Notes under the pieces: model-generated
What the model was told of the DNA's origin: nothing
What the model saw: only the letters and a program-made list of their open reading frames with translations
Databases searched by the model: none
Origin: JAFDYH01 sp049840875
Lineage (GTDB): Bacteria > Bacteroidota > Bacteroidia > Chitinophagales > Chitinophagaceae
Direction of reading: 5' to 3'
Assembly (NCBI GenBank): GCA_049840875.1
Contig: JASGJE010000009.1
Location: forward strand, 220,948 to 284,947
DNA length: 64,000 bases
Translations under genes and position numbers: made by a program
Part shown: piece by piece, positions 35,689 to 45,086 of the stretch
How positions within the stretch are numbered: the stretch's first letter is position 1
How the letters are laid out: every line of letters begins with the position of its first letter

Positions 35689-35732
35689 GGCGCAAATTTC
35701 GTAGTTAGACGCAATATACCCCCGAAACTTTC

Positions 35733-36548
35733 TTAATACTGCTCAGCATCACTGGGGAAATCACTTTTTTTAACATCCTTTATATATTTCTGTACAGCGC
35801 CAGTAATCTGTTCATGCAGGTTCAGGTATTGCCGCAGAAAACGAGGCTTGAATTCAGTATTGATGCCAAGCATATCATGCATCACCAATACCTGTCCATC
35901 GCAATAATGTCCTGCGCCAATACCGATTGTTGGTATTGATATGCTTTCAGAAACTTCCTTCGCAAGCACGGCCGGAATTTTTTCCAGTACCATACCAAAG
36001 CAACCGGCTTCTTCCAATAGTTTGGCATCGCTTCTCAACTTATCAGCTTCCTCTTCCTCTTTTGCACGGACAGTGTAGGTGCCAAATTTATAAATAGACT
36101 GTGGTGTGAGGCCGAGATGTCCCATCACCGGTATACCAGCCGAAACTATTTTGCGGATAGAGTCGAGCACTTCTACACCTCCTTCAAGCTTGATGGAATG
36201 CGCCCCCGTTTCCTTCATGATGCGAACGGCCGAAGCAAGCGCTATATCCGAGTTAGATTGATAAGAGCCGAATGGTAAATCAACAACCACAAGACAACGG
36301 CTAACGCCCCGTATAACTGAAGAGGCATGGTAGATCATCTGATCGAGCGTAATCGGCAAAGTCGTTTCATGACCAGCCATTACATTCGATGCAGAATCAC
36401 CAACGAGAATGACATCAATGCCTGCAGCATCAAATATTCTTGCAAATGAAAAATCATAGGCCGTGATCATGGATATCTTCTCACCAGCAGCTTTCATTTT
36501 CTGCAGTGTATTCGTCGTTATCCGTTTTACTTCCTTGTTTACAGACAT
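35733..36548 (-). CDS. panB: 3-methyl-2-oxobutanoate hydroxymethyltransferase
   Basis: 271 residues, full length. It transfers a hydroxymethyl group from 5,10-methylene-tetrahydrofolate to 2-oxoisovalerate to give ketopantoate, the first step to pantothenate and CoA. Diagnostic segments are MITAYDFSFARIFDAAGID, VGDSASNVMAGHETTLPITL, SIKLEGGVEV, GIPVMGHLGLTPQS and TIGIGAGHYCDGQVLVMHDM with Mg2+-binding Asp/Glu residues kept. panD for the beta-alanine branch lies 4.3 kb away at 40800. Cytoplasmic. Confidence 0.96.
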   Translation of the reverse strand: MSVNKEVKRITTNTLQKMKAAGEKISMITAYDFSFARIFDAAGIDVILVGDSASNVMAGHETTLPITLDQMIYHASSVIRGVSRCLVVVDLPFGSYQSNSDIALASAVRIMKETGAHSIKLEGGVEVLDSIRKIVSAGIPVMGHLGLTPQSIYKFGTYTVRAKEEEEADKLRSDAKLLEEAGCFGMVLEKIPAVLAKEVSESISIPTIGIGAGHYCDGQVLVMHDMLGINTEFKPRFLRQYLNLHEQITGAVQKYIKDVKKSDFPSDAEQY

Positions 36549-36570
36549 TGGCTGAATATTAAGGGGGAAA

Positions 36571-36655
36571 AATTAATAATTAAAAAGTAAAAAGTAAAAA
36601 TTAAAAATTGAGCAGCGCTCAAGACAGGCTTTTTTACTTTTTGATTTTGACGTTG
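36571..36655. repeat. Low-complexity inverted repeat built from AAAAAGT words
   Basis: The left arm TAAAAAGTAAAAAGTAAAAA plus TTAAAAATTG faces TTTTTTACTTTTTGATTTTG across a centre with the small hairpin TTGAGCAGCGCTCAA and CAGGC. It lies between panB (start side) and ppx (end). The centre GCGCTCAAGACAGGCTTTTT resembles that of the repeat at 12262 (GCGCTCTAAGGCTGTTTT). Confidence 0.55.
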
Positions 36656-36680
36656 ATTTCGCTCTGCGTCCTCAGGATAG

Positions 36681-37577
36681 TTACAAAGGAGCGTATTCTT
36701 TTTTTACCTCCTCATAAAGCGTATAAATCAATCCATCGGCGAGACCGATTTTGGGAACAAATATTTCTTCAGCATCAGCCCAACGCATAGTGTTTATATA
36801 AATTAGTAAAGCGGGCACGATTACATCTGCACGGTCTTCTCTTAATTTATATAGAGAAATACGTTGTATTACGGAAAGATTGCTGAACTCTTTAAAATAA
36901 TCCCGTAATAAATCCAGTGTAAGTGGTTTGCCTTCTTTGCGTTTGGAAAGTGAGAATATTTTATTGATGTTGCCACCCGAACCAATGGCGGTAACGTGGT
37001 GGTATCCTTTTGTCTTTGCCTTGATGAACTCTTTCATTTCATCCCACTGCGATTCCGTTACCTGGTTCTTCAACAACCGGATGGTACCAATATTAAATGA
37101 TTCTTTGAAGATCAGTTTGCCATCGCTGAAGAAAGTCAATTCAGTACTGCCGCCGCCTACGTCGATATACAAATAGGATTCAACATCGGTCATTCCTTCT
37201 GCAATATGATTTTCATAAATAAATGAAGCTTCTTCCTGTCCGCTGATAATCTTTATTTCAATACCTGTCTCTACTTTCACTTTTTTAATGATCTCATCAC
37301 TGTTCCTGGCATCCCGCATGGCAGAAGTAGCACACGCCTTCAGATGCTTTACATCGTATACATCGAGCAGATATTTATAAGACTTGATTGTTTTAAGAAC
37401 CTTTTCGGCTCTCATCGGTGATATCTCTGCTTTTTCAAACACATCGAAGCCGAGGCGTAACGGAACACGAACAAGGGCGATCTTTACAAATTCAGGTCTT
37501 CCTTTTATTCCGGGTATTACATCCGAAATTAACAGCCTTGCTGCGTTACTGCCGATGTCAATTGCTGCCAGTCTCAC
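36681..37577 (-). CDS. ppx: Exopolyphosphatase / Ppx-GppA family phosphatase
   Basis: 298 residues, the short single-domain form of the ASKHA-fold Ppx/GppA family. Phosphate-binding segments are AAIDIGSNAARLLISDV at the start and YIDVGGGSTELTFFSDG in the middle; GQEEASFIYENHIAEG and TAIGSGGNINKIFSL match the family. It removes terminal phosphates from polyphosphate or hydrolyses pppGpp. It lacks the C-terminal HD-like domain of the long enzymes. Its start overlaps the end of ppk by 20 bases, so the synthetic and degradative enzymes are co-transcribed. Confidence 0.88.
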   Translation of the reverse strand: MRLAAIDIGSNAARLLISDVIPGIKGRPEFVKIALVRVPLRLGFDVFEKAEISPMRAEKVLKTIKSYKYLLDVYDVKHLKACATSAMRDARNSDEIIKKVKVETGIEIKIISGQEEASFIYENHIAEGMTDVESYLYIDVGGGSTELTFFSDGKLIFKESFNIGTIRLLKNQVTESQWDEMKEFIKAKTKGYHHVTAIGSGGNINKIFSLSKRKEGKPLTLDLLRDYFKEFSNLSVIQRISLYKLREDRADVIVPALLIYINTMRWADAEEIFVPKIGLADGLIYTLYEEVKKEYAPL

Positions 37578-39657
37578 TATGGGTTAGAGTTTTTTTATGT
37601 AAATACTGGTAGGTCTCAAGTTGTGATCGTACTTTCTTCTTGTCCTTTCCTTTCACATAAGCATTGTCAAGATCATTATTCAATATCCTTGCTTTTACAG
37701 TATCACTTAGCTGTATATTCAGTAAATCAATTAATTCTTCTTTTACCGACTCTTCTGTTACCGGGCAAGTTGCTTCCACACGATGATCAATATTGCGAAC
37801 CATCCAATCGGCCGAAGATATATAAACTTTCTCTTTGCCGCCATTGTGAAATACCCACACACGTGCATGTTCAAGATATTCATCAATGATGCTGATAGCA
37901 TTTACCTTTTTCTTAAACTTCGAATTTTCTGAAAGCATACAAAAGATACCGCGCACAATCAATTTTATTTCCACACCCGCTTTTGCGGCTTCAGTTAACT
38001 GCTCGATCAATTGTTCATCTGAAAGAGAATTCATCTTCAATATAATCTGCGCAGGCTTTTTTCGCTTTGCATTCCTGATCTCATGTTCAATTTGTTTATT
38101 GACAAACTTGCGCATGTAAACAGGGCTTGGTATAATGGTTTTACATTGACGAAGCCAATGTTCACCAGTTTTGGGCTGTTCCAGGTAATTGAATATCCTG
38201 TTCAGATCAGCCATTATCTTTTGATTGGATGTCAAAAGACAATGATCAACGTATAACCGTGCTGTTTTCTCATTCAGGTTGCCTGTGCTTACAAAGCCAT
38301 ATTGTGTAGACCGGTCATTTACCCGTTTCTTGATAATGCAAAGCTTTGCATGCACTTTCATGTTGGGTATGCCAATCAATACTTTTACGCCTTCGTCTTC
38401 CAGTCGCTCTTTCCATTCCAGGTTTGCTTCTTCATCAAAGCGGGCACTTAGCTCAAGCATCACCGTTACCTGCTTGCCATTGCGCACCGCATTGATCAAT
38501 GCATTCACGATACGTGATTGCTCCGCCAACCGGTAACCGGTAATCCGGATAGAAGTAACTGCGGGGTCAATAGCAGCCTCACGCAAGAGATCAATCACCG
38601 GGTTGAAATAATGATAGGGAAAATGAAGCATCACATCTCTTTCCATTATTACATCTGATACACGCCGTTCCAATAGTAATGGATGATCGATCGATGCACG
38701 TCTTTTTTTTGCTTCCTTAAAAACGCTGCCGGGAAAATCCATGAAGTGCCGGAAATTATGGATTCTTCCACCGGGTATCAGGTTATCTCTCTTTGACAGA
38801 TTTAATTTACGTATCAGGAATTCCAGCAGGCCCGAATCCATTTCGCGATCATAAACAAATCGAACCGGTTTACCTTTTCTCCGGTTCTTCAAGCCTTTCT
38901 CAATCTTTTGAATCAATGAAGTGGATACGTCAGCATCCATATCTATTTCAGCATCTCTTGTTACTTTAAAAATCTGGGATTGATATTGGTCGTATCCGAA
39001 ATAAGAAAAGATAGAAGGTAAATTAAAACGGATAATATCTTCCAGCAGGATGATGTGATGCTCATCCGGCGAAGGAGAGGGGAGAATAGTAAACCTTCCC
39101 AATACGCGGCTTGGTATTTCAATCACAGCATATTTGCGTTTCAGCATGCTATCCTTTTTCCACATTACCACACCTAGATAAATGGATTTATCTCTTAAGA
39201 AAGGAAAGTTGGGAATGCTCTCGATCATCAACGGAATCACATTATCGGCCACTTCATCCTCATAATATTTGCGCACAAATTCCTGTTGCTCTATGTTGAG
39301 TTCTTTTTCAGTAACCAGGAATATCTTTTCCTTTTTCAGTTCTTCAAATATTCCTTCCCATATGCGGTTAAATTCACTTTGCTGGTTGAGCACCGTCATC
39401 TGAATATCTTCAAGGATTTTATCCGGGTTGCTTTCAAGATGCATGTTGATTTTATCTTTTTTATTGATAAAAGCAACCATCCTTTTCAAGGCCGCTACCC
39501 GTACCCTGAAAAACTCATCGAGATTATTGGAGAAAATGCCAAGAAAACGGATGCGTTCCCGTAATGGCACTGTAGGATCTGCCGCTTCCTGTAATACTCT
39601 TGCATTGAATGAAAGCCAGCTTATGTCTCTTGGAATTGTCTTTATCTTATTCGCCAT
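37558..39657 (-). CDS. ppk1: Polyphosphate kinase 1
   Basis: 699 residues. Domain order is N (IPRDISWLSFNARVLQEAAD), head, C1 and C2. The phospho-acceptor His436 lies in PNMKVHAKLCIIKK, with GFVSTGNLNEKTARLYVD following and the C2 block VYISSADWMVRNIDHRVE. It transfers the ATP gamma-phosphate to growing polyphosphate chains, supporting stress tolerance. The gene is followed by ppx, overlapping. The start ATG matches the family N-terminus. Confidence 0.95.
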   Translation of the reverse strand: MANKIKTIPRDISWLSFNARVLQEAADPTVPLRERIRFLGIFSNNLDEFFRVRVAALKRMVAFINKKDKINMHLESNPDKILEDIQMTVLNQQSEFNRIWEGIFEELKKEKIFLVTEKELNIEQQEFVRKYYEDEVADNVIPLMIESIPNFPFLRDKSIYLGVVMWKKDSMLKRKYAVIEIPSRVLGRFTILPSPSPDEHHIILLEDIIRFNLPSIFSYFGYDQYQSQIFKVTRDAEIDMDADVSTSLIQKIEKGLKNRRKGKPVRFVYDREMDSGLLEFLIRKLNLSKRDNLIPGGRIHNFRHFMDFPGSVFKEAKKRRASIDHPLLLERRVSDVIMERDVMLHFPYHYFNPVIDLLREAAIDPAVTSIRITGYRLAEQSRIVNALINAVRNGKQVTVMLELSARFDEEANLEWKERLEDEGVKVLIGIPNMKVHAKLCIIKKRVNDRSTQYGFVSTGNLNEKTARLYVDHCLLTSNQKIMADLNRIFNYLEQPKTGEHWLRQCKTIIPSPVYMRKFVNKQIEHEIRNAKRKKPAQIILKMNSLSDEQLIEQLTEAAKAGVEIKLIVRGIFCMLSENSKFKKKVNAISIIDEYLEHARVWVFHNGGKEKVYISSADWMVRNIDHRVEATCPVTEESVKEELIDLLNIQLSDTVKARILNNDLDNAYVKGKDKKKVRSQLETYQYLHKKTLTHSETGSN

Positions 39658-39705
39658 GAAGATGTTTCAACCCCTGAAGTTACCGAACAAAGCGGATGCC
39701 ACGCA

Positions 39706-40737
39706 TTAACTTTTTGTGGCTACGGCTGGCTGGGCAGCCCTGTTTTTGTTATAAACTGCAAGCAACGCAAAGCACACTACACCGGCAACTAATGTAATGG
39801 CCGTTTGTGCAGCCCACAATAGCCATCCCATTGCAGTACCGATAGTAGCGCTATCGATGCCGTACAGGCCGATGAGCTCAGATACCAGCAATGGATATGC
39901 GCCGATGCCACCCGGAGTTGCTATCATGCCGACGCTGCCAACGCTGAGTGTAGCCAATCCTCCGGCAAAGCCAAGAGGAGTGGTTTCTTTCAAAGCGTAA
40001 AGCCCGGCTGTGGTGCAGGCGAGGTATAATACCCAGATAAGTACCGTGTGAAAAAGAAATTCCCATTTACGTTTTATCGATCGGATGCTGGTAAGGCCAT
40101 GCCAGATGTTTGAAAGAATATTTTTTATTTTTCCTACCGCATCAATATGTCCAAACCGTTTCAGCAAAAAATAAACGAGCAGGATACCAGCGACGAAAAT
40201 GCCCCCTGCAATCAGCAATTTTTCTGTAGAAAATGCGCCGGCCTGGTCACTGAAAAAACCGCCCAATTTTGTCTTTATATATCCGCCAATAATATTTCCC
40301 TGTAAGATAAGTGAGAGCATAAAAACAATTCCAAGGCACACGACATCAAACGTTCTTTCCAGAACGATAGTGCCAACTAATTTGTCCGCCCTTATTTTTT
40401 CATAACGGGCAAGTATAGTGCATTTTACTACTTCGCCAAGCCGTGGCACGCCCAGGTTTACGAGGTACCCGATCATAACTGCGGAAAACGTATTAAAAGT
40501 TGATGGCTTATACCCCAGCGGCTCCATTAGTATCTTCCAGCGGACAGTGCGGCTCCAGTGTGCTATCAGCATCGTAATGACGACAGGAATAAACAGCCAT
40601 TTCCTGGATTGGGCAAGAGAGCTTTTTATATGCTCCCATCGTTCCTGGTTAATGTCTTTTACAGATAGCCATGCGAAGAAAAGACCAAGGGAAATAAAAA
40701 AAACGTATTGGAGTATTGTAACCAGTCTTTTCTTCAT
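39706..40737 (-). CDS. Flippase-like (lysylphosphatidylglycerol synthase TM region) membrane protein
   Basis: 343 residues from the ATG at 40737 (MKKRLVTILQYVFFISLGLF); a start at 40767 is possible but less typical. Eight or so membrane segments and the UPF0104 signatures ARYEKIRADKLVGTIVLERT and GLATLSVGSVGMIATPGGIG (followed by AYPLLV) are visible. Family members flip lipids or lipid-linked molecules, or anchor aminoacyl-phosphatidylglycerol synthases; the synthase domain is absent here. It lies 62 bases after panD. Confidence 0.85.
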   Translation of the reverse strand: MKKRLVTILQYVFFISLGLFFAWLSVKDINQERWEHIKSSLAQSRKWLFIPVVITMLIAHWSRTVRWKILMEPLGYKPSTFNTFSAVMIGYLVNLGVPRLGEVVKCTILARYEKIRADKLVGTIVLERTFDVVCLGIVFMLSLILQGNIIGGYIKTKLGGFFSDQAGAFSTEKLLIAGGIFVAGILLVYFLLKRFGHIDAVGKIKNILSNIWHGLTSIRSIKRKWEFLFHTVLIWVLYLACTTAGLYALKETTPLGFAGGLATLSVGSVGMIATPGGIGAYPLLVSELIGLYGIDSATIGTAMGWLLWAAQTAITLVAGVVCFALLAVYNKNRAAQPAVATKS

Positions 40738-40799
40738 AAGTACAATAAAAAATTGAGCGTTGATCACAAGATAAGGAGCCCCGGTAAAAACGAAGAATC

Positions 40800-41144
40800 C
40801 TATATCTTATTTCCTTCTTTGGGAAAAACAACCCAGGGTTTGAATTTTTTTGCCTGTTCAAAATCCATTGTAGCATAGGAAATTACTACCACCACATCAC
40901 CTACCATTCCTTTTCTTGCGGCCGGACCATTGAGGCAACAGGTGCCGGAGCCTCTTTTCCCTTTGATGACATATGTCTCGAGGCGCTCGCCATTGTTTAC
41001 GTTTACCACTTGCACCTTTTCGTTTTCGATAATGTTTGCTGCATCCATGAGATCTTCATCAAGGGTGATGCTGCCAACATAATTAAGATTGGCTTCCGTA
41101 ATTACGGCACGGTGTATTTTCGACTTTAAAACTTCAATTTCCAT
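40800..41144 (-). CDS. panD: Aspartate 1-decarboxylase
   Basis: 114 residues from the ATG at 41144, chosen because it matches the family start (MEIEVLKSKIHRAVITEANL) and follows a -7 box six bases upstream. The self-processing Gly-Ser site is in LNYVGSITLDEDLM (Ser becomes the pyruvoyl group). Other conserved parts are the EKVQVVNVNNGERLETYVI strand and CLNGPAARKGMVGDVV. It makes beta-alanine from aspartate for pantothenate synthesis. Cytoplasmic tetramer by family knowledge. Confidence 0.96.
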   Translation of the reverse strand: MEIEVLKSKIHRAVITEANLNYVGSITLDEDLMDAANIIENEKVQVVNVNNGERLETYVIKGKRGSGTCCLNGPAARKGMVGDVVVVISYATMDFEQAKKFKPWVVFPKEGNKI

Positions 41145-41150
41145 AGCGGG

Positions 41151-41158
41151 CAAAATTA
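41151..41158 (-). promoter_or_regulatory. -7 box (TAATTTTG) directly before panD
   Basis: TAATTTTG on the minus strand is an exact TAnnTTTG and ends six bases before the panD ATG. No clear -33 element is seen. It implies a near-leaderless transcript. Confidence 0.5.
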
Positions 41159-41251
41159 AGTGTTTTGCTTTTTGAACCTTTTCACTCTTACAAGCGCAAA
41201 AGATAATAGAAATACCGGTAGAATAACAGAAAATGAAAGGAATAGTTGGGG

Positions 41252-41980
41252 TCAGAACGCGTAGCCGATTGAAAAACCACAGCGAAAACCGGCGACCCAG
41301 CCATTGAAATCGGCATTCACGGCTTTATTGGGTTTATCCACCATTACATTTACCCTGTTTTTGATAAAAGGGAACTGGTTGAGAAAATTGCGGATATCAT
41401 TTTCAGCCTGGTTGGCTTCAATATTATTCCAGCTTTCAGTACCGGTAGGATCCACTGCACGGAAACTATTATTAACAGAATTGATCTCAGGTCCGAGGAA
41501 AAACAGATCAAGTACGAAGCGTTTATAAATGAAATATTGGGCTCCAAGCTGTGCACCCAGCCCGAAAGCGTTATACGTATTGGTAAAATTCAACGTTACA
41601 GGCTGATTATCTAGGTTCGTTTCTCCCAGGCCGCCAGCGGTTTGATGAACATATTTGAAATAAGGCTCGAAATAAAGACCTCGCATTTTCTTACCACTGA
41701 GGTATATCCTGTAACCAGTGAGAAAAGAAAAAGCCTTCATGTTTATATCGATTTCCTGCCCATGAAAGTTGGAGTGATAATTCTTACCCAACGGTACGCC
41801 GATTTTTGCCGTGAGAGATGAATTTTGTTTGAAGCTGTACTCTCCTTGTACAGCAGCATTACCAACCAGTAGTGCAGTAGGCGCCCATTTTACCGTTACG
41901 AAGGGATCACGGGCTTTATCTTGTGCAGAAACAAACTGCAATAAGAACCAGGATAGAATAAGAGTTACGATTTTTTTCAT
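41252..41980 (-). CDS. Outer-membrane beta-barrel protein (DUF3575-like)
   Basis: 242 residues with a signal peptide (MKKIVTLILSWFLLQFVSAQ). The mature part shows transmembrane beta-strand patterns: ALLVGNAAVQGEYSFKQNSS, AFSFLTGYRIYLSGKKMRGL, YFEPYFKYVHQT and GLGAQLGAQYFIYKRFVLDL, and ends with an aromatic residue (GFSIGYAF), the usual outer-membrane insertion signal. The pattern is like the DUF3575 group. No ligand or enzyme site can be named. Confidence 0.65.
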   Translation of the reverse strand: MKKIVTLILSWFLLQFVSAQDKARDPFVTVKWAPTALLVGNAAVQGEYSFKQNSSLTAKIGVPLGKNYHSNFHGQEIDINMKAFSFLTGYRIYLSGKKMRGLYFEPYFKYVHQTAGGLGETNLDNQPVTLNFTNTYNAFGLGAQLGAQYFIYKRFVLDLFFLGPEINSVNNSFRAVDPTGTESWNNIEANQAENDIRNFLNQFPFIKNRVNVMVDKPNKAVNADFNGWVAGFRCGFSIGYAF

Positions 41981-42072
41981 CCTTACAACTTAACGGTCAC
42001 ACTGAATTAGCAAGATAAGATAAACCGGATATTAGCTGCATTAAGAACGATACAACTAACGGCTTTTAATAT

Positions 42073-42104
42073 AAGGGGATTACAGATTTTTCTGCAATCC
42101 CCTT
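42073..42104. terminator. Hairpin terminator downstream of lpdA
   Basis: AAGGGGATTACAGA pairs with TCTGCAATCCCCTT (14-base stem, one mismatch) around TTTT. It lies 25 bases past the lpdA stop; the T-run on the minus strand is weak. Confidence 0.6.
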
Positions 42105-42129
42105 TATTATAAAAACAACATGTTTAAAA

Positions 42130-43533
42130 TTACAAATGTATCGCCTCACCATAAGCGACTTCAATAGCGTCTTTCACGCTTTCGCTGATGGTCGGGTGGG
42201 GGTGGATGCTGTTCAATACTTCGTGGTAGGTTGTTTCGAGCTTACGACCTACTACAGTTTCGATAATGATCTCTGTCACATTATAACCGATCATATGTGT
42301 ACCAAGCCATTCACCGTATTTGGCATCAAATACCACTTTTATAAAACCCTCCAGGTGTCCGGCCGCAGAAGCTTTGCCTGAAGCGCTGAGCGGGAACTTG
42401 CCCACTTTTACTTCATAGCCTGCATCTTTCGCTTGTTTTTCAGTATAGCCTACCGAAGCAATTTCCGGACTGCAGTAGGTACAGCCTGGCACATTGTTAT
42501 AATCCAACGCTTCCGGTTTGTGATTATATTTCTTTTCGTTGTACGCGATATTTTCAACGCAGATAATCCCTTCCTTGCTGGCCACGTGTGCCAATGCCTG
42601 GCCGGGAACACAGTCGCCGATTGCATAAAAACCTGGAACGCTGGTCTGGTAATATTTATCGACAGTTATTCTTCCTTTGTCTGTTTTTATTCCATTGGTT
42701 TCAAGACCGATTCCCTCAATGTTTGCAGCTACACCGACTGCACTTAACACAATGTCGGCTTCCAATGTTACTTCGCCATTTGGCGTTTTTACTTTTGCTT
42801 TTACACCTGTACCCGATGTATCTACAGAAGTGACTTCACTGTTGACCATTACATCAATGCCACTTTTCTTGAAATTCTTTTCCAGTTCCTTTGAAATGTC
42901 TTCATCTTCTACCGGTACGATTCTGGGCAGGAATTCAACGATGGTTACTTTGGTACCAATGCTGTTGTAGAAATAACCAAACTCAACCCCAATGGCGCCA
43001 CTGCCGACTACGATCATACTTTTTGGCTGTTGTGGCAATACCATCGCTTCACGATATCCGACAATTTTCTTTCCATCCTGTTTCAAAGCAGGCAGCTCAC
43101 GGCTACGACCACCTGTTGCTATAATGATATGTTTTCCTTCAACAGTTTGCTTTTTGCCATCTGCTGCAGTTACTTCTATTTTTCCTTTTCCTGCAATCTT
43201 GCCAAATCCCATCACCACATCAATCTTGTTTTTCTTCATCAGGAACTGTACGCCACGGCTCATTTTATCAGCTACACCGCGGCTGCGTTTGATGATAGCG
43301 TCAAATTTTGGCTTACCGGTCGCTTCAATGCCATATTCTTCTGCATGTTTAATGTCGTTTACTACCTGTGCGCTTTTCAAAAGAGCTTTCGTAGGTATAC
43401 AGCCCCAGTTCAGGCAGATACCGCCAAGGCTTTCTTTTTCAATGATCGCTGTTTTAAAACCTAACTGTGAAGCCCTGATAGCAGCCACATATCCGCCGGG
43501 GCCGCTACCGAGTACAACTACATCGTATGCCAT
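42130..43533 (-). CDS. lpdA: Dihydrolipoyl dehydrogenase
   Basis: 467 residues. The FAD fold VVVLGSGPGGYVAAIRASQ is followed by the redox disulfide GGICLNWGCIPTKALLKSAQ (Cys40, Cys45), the NAD fold MIVVGSGAIGVEFGYFYNSI, VGVAANIEG and the C-terminal dimer/active-site His-Glu in LNSIHPHPTISE. It reoxidises lipoamide of 2-oxoacid dehydrogenase complexes or the glycine cleavage system. The Trp and Thr within the disulfide motif (NWGCIPTK instead of NVGCIPSK) occur in some family members. The complex partners are not in the window. Confidence 0.96.
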   Translation of the reverse strand: MAYDVVVLGSGPGGYVAAIRASQLGFKTAIIEKESLGGICLNWGCIPTKALLKSAQVVNDIKHAEEYGIEATGKPKFDAIIKRSRGVADKMSRGVQFLMKKNKIDVVMGFGKIAGKGKIEVTAADGKKQTVEGKHIIIATGGRSRELPALKQDGKKIVGYREAMVLPQQPKSMIVVGSGAIGVEFGYFYNSIGTKVTIVEFLPRIVPVEDEDISKELEKNFKKSGIDVMVNSEVTSVDTSGTGVKAKVKTPNGEVTLEADIVLSAVGVAANIEGIGLETNGIKTDKGRITVDKYYQTSVPGFYAIGDCVPGQALAHVASKEGIICVENIAYNEKKYNHKPEALDYNNVPGCTYCSPEIASVGYTEKQAKDAGYEVKVGKFPLSASGKASAAGHLEGFIKVVFDAKYGEWLGTHMIGYNVTEIIIETVVGRKLETTYHEVLNSIHPHPTISESVKDAIEVAYGEAIHL

Positions 43534-43874
43534 ATATAATTTTCGATTTTAGATTGATGATTCGGGAATTCTTGCCCTTATATCCTATACTATAAGAACA
43601 TTCGTCAGCAGTATTTTGTTTCAGCCTTCATTTCTGCCGGATTATGAATGCTCTTTGCGGTTGCGAAGCTACTGGAAATGAGGCAATCGACAAAGGAAGC
43701 TGTTTGGGTACCGTGTACCCTTGTTTATAGCCATTCAGCAATTGGCTTTACCAGACACATCTAATGAAAAATCAAAACAACTAAATATCCCCGATCATCA
43801 AATATGAACATTAATTCCTCTCACGGTTGAGAGCTCTGCACACCATAACCTTTCGTACATTAGAGTATTCTGCT
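43534..43874. other. Intergenic region between lpdA and DUF4249 gene
   Basis: This divergent 341-base gap holds no supportable gene. The only notable structure is the short perfect inverted repeat GGGTACCGTGTACCC at 43706-43720 (6-base arms, 3-base spacer), a possible operator. No exact TAnnTTTG box was recognised near either start. Confidence 0.4.
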
Positions 43875-45017
43875 ATGCCATTGCCTAAATCCTATACATT
43901 GCCATTAGTGGCCTTCCTGTTGTCTGTCGGCTGCAAACAAAACTATCTGCCACTGGTGATATCAAATCCTCCGAGCCTTTTGGTAGTTGATGGCTTTCTG
44001 AATAACAGTATCAACGATACAACTTACATTAAATTAAGCCGCACAAATAAACTGAGCGAAGGGGTTGTAAATAGCGCAGAGCTGAACGCCGTCCTTAGTA
44101 TCGAAGATGAAAGCGGTAATATTCTCTATACTTCCAGTGAGAATGGCGGCGGCTCTTATATATTCCCCGGAATAAGCCTCGATCCTGATCAGCATTATAA
44201 ACTTCGCATTCATACAAACAACGGGCAGGAATATTTGTCTGATATACTTTCTGGTGCCACAACTCCGCCCATTGATAGTATAGGATTTGATAAAACGGGT
44301 AAGGGTGTTGATATTCATGTGAACACTCATGATGATCAGAACAAAACATTATACTATCGATGGGAATACAATGAAACGTTTCAATATCATGCAACCTATT
44401 ATTCAGGCTTGATATTTCCGGGAGATGGCAGTTATCAATTCCGGCAGCCTGATCAGCAGATTTATGAGTGCTGGAAATCTGAGCCGTCCACACAACTGCT
44501 TCTCGCTTCGTCAGCGAATCTCGAACGGGATATTATTTATAAAAGGATTCTCCGGCATGTAGACCAGGATGCAGTCGAGTTGAGTTTGAAATATTTCATT
44601 AAAGTAAAACAATACGCTCTTACAAAAGGAGCGTACGAATATTTACAGAATCTTAAGAAGTTAACTGAAAATGCTGGTGGGTTATTTGATGTTCAACCGA
44701 GTGAGTTGGGCGGGAATATACATAACGTCACCAATCCTGGTGAAGATGCCCTGGGTTATATTACCGTCGCCACGTCGCAAACAAGTGAAATATATTTCAC
44801 CAATGCACAAGTGCAACCCTGGAATTATAAACTCGATTGTTCGATCTGGGAAATAAAGCCGAATCAAATTCCCAATCATACCAGCCCCGATGAAATTATC
44901 GGACTTGGCCTTGATGGTGGCCCGTACAATCTGAAGGGTCTATACGTTACCACCCGCGAGTGTGGCGATTGCCAGGTAGTCGGCGGTATAACTACAAGGC
45001 CTGACTTCTGGCAATAA
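43875..45017 (+). CDS. DUF4249 family lipoprotein
   Basis: 380 residues from the ATG at 43875, which starts a lipoprotein leader (MPLPKSYTLPLVAFLLSVGC); the open frame extends 16 codons upstream without one. The DUF4249 pattern is seen: LLVVDGFLNNSINDTTYIKL then SRTNKLSEG, AVLSIEDESGNILYTS, HYKLRIHTNNGQEYLSD and the C-terminal CRECGDCQVVGG-like text (here TRECGDCQVVGG). Members are surface-associated and often encoded beside TonB receptors, but here there is no such neighbour. Confidence 0.85.
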   Translation: MPLPKSYTLPLVAFLLSVGCKQNYLPLVISNPPSLLVVDGFLNNSINDTTYIKLSRTNKLSEGVVNSAELNAVLSIEDESGNILYTSSENGGGSYIFPGISLDPDQHYKLRIHTNNGQEYLSDILSGATTPPIDSIGFDKTGKGVDIHVNTHDDQNKTLYYRWEYNETFQYHATYYSGLIFPGDGSYQFRQPDQQIYECWKSEPSTQLLLASSANLERDIIYKRILRHVDQDAVELSLKYFIKVKQYALTKGAYEYLQNLKKLTENAGGLFDVQPSELGGNIHNVTNPGEDALGYITVATSQTSEIYFTNAQVQPWNYKLDCSIWEIKPNQIPNHTSPDEIIGLGLDGGPYNLKGLYVTTRECGDCQVVGGITTRPDFWQ

Positions 45018-45036
45018 TTTCATTGCCTATAAATAG

Positions 45037-45066
45037 AAAAGCCCCAGTTTTCATCCGGGGCTTTTC
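45037..45066. terminator. Bidirectional intrinsic terminator
   Basis: AAAAGCCCC (45037-45045) pairs with GGGGCTTTT (45057-45065), loop AGTTTTCATCC, with A- and T-runs suited to both strands. It separates the convergent DUF4249 and OmpA genes. Confidence 0.8.
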
Positions 45067-45086
45067 GTTATGATATAAGAGTAAGC

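Noticed and set aside
42992..43552. Long plus-strand frame (186 codons) across lpdA
   Set aside because: It lies antisense to the well-supported lpdA gene and shows no protein-like pattern.
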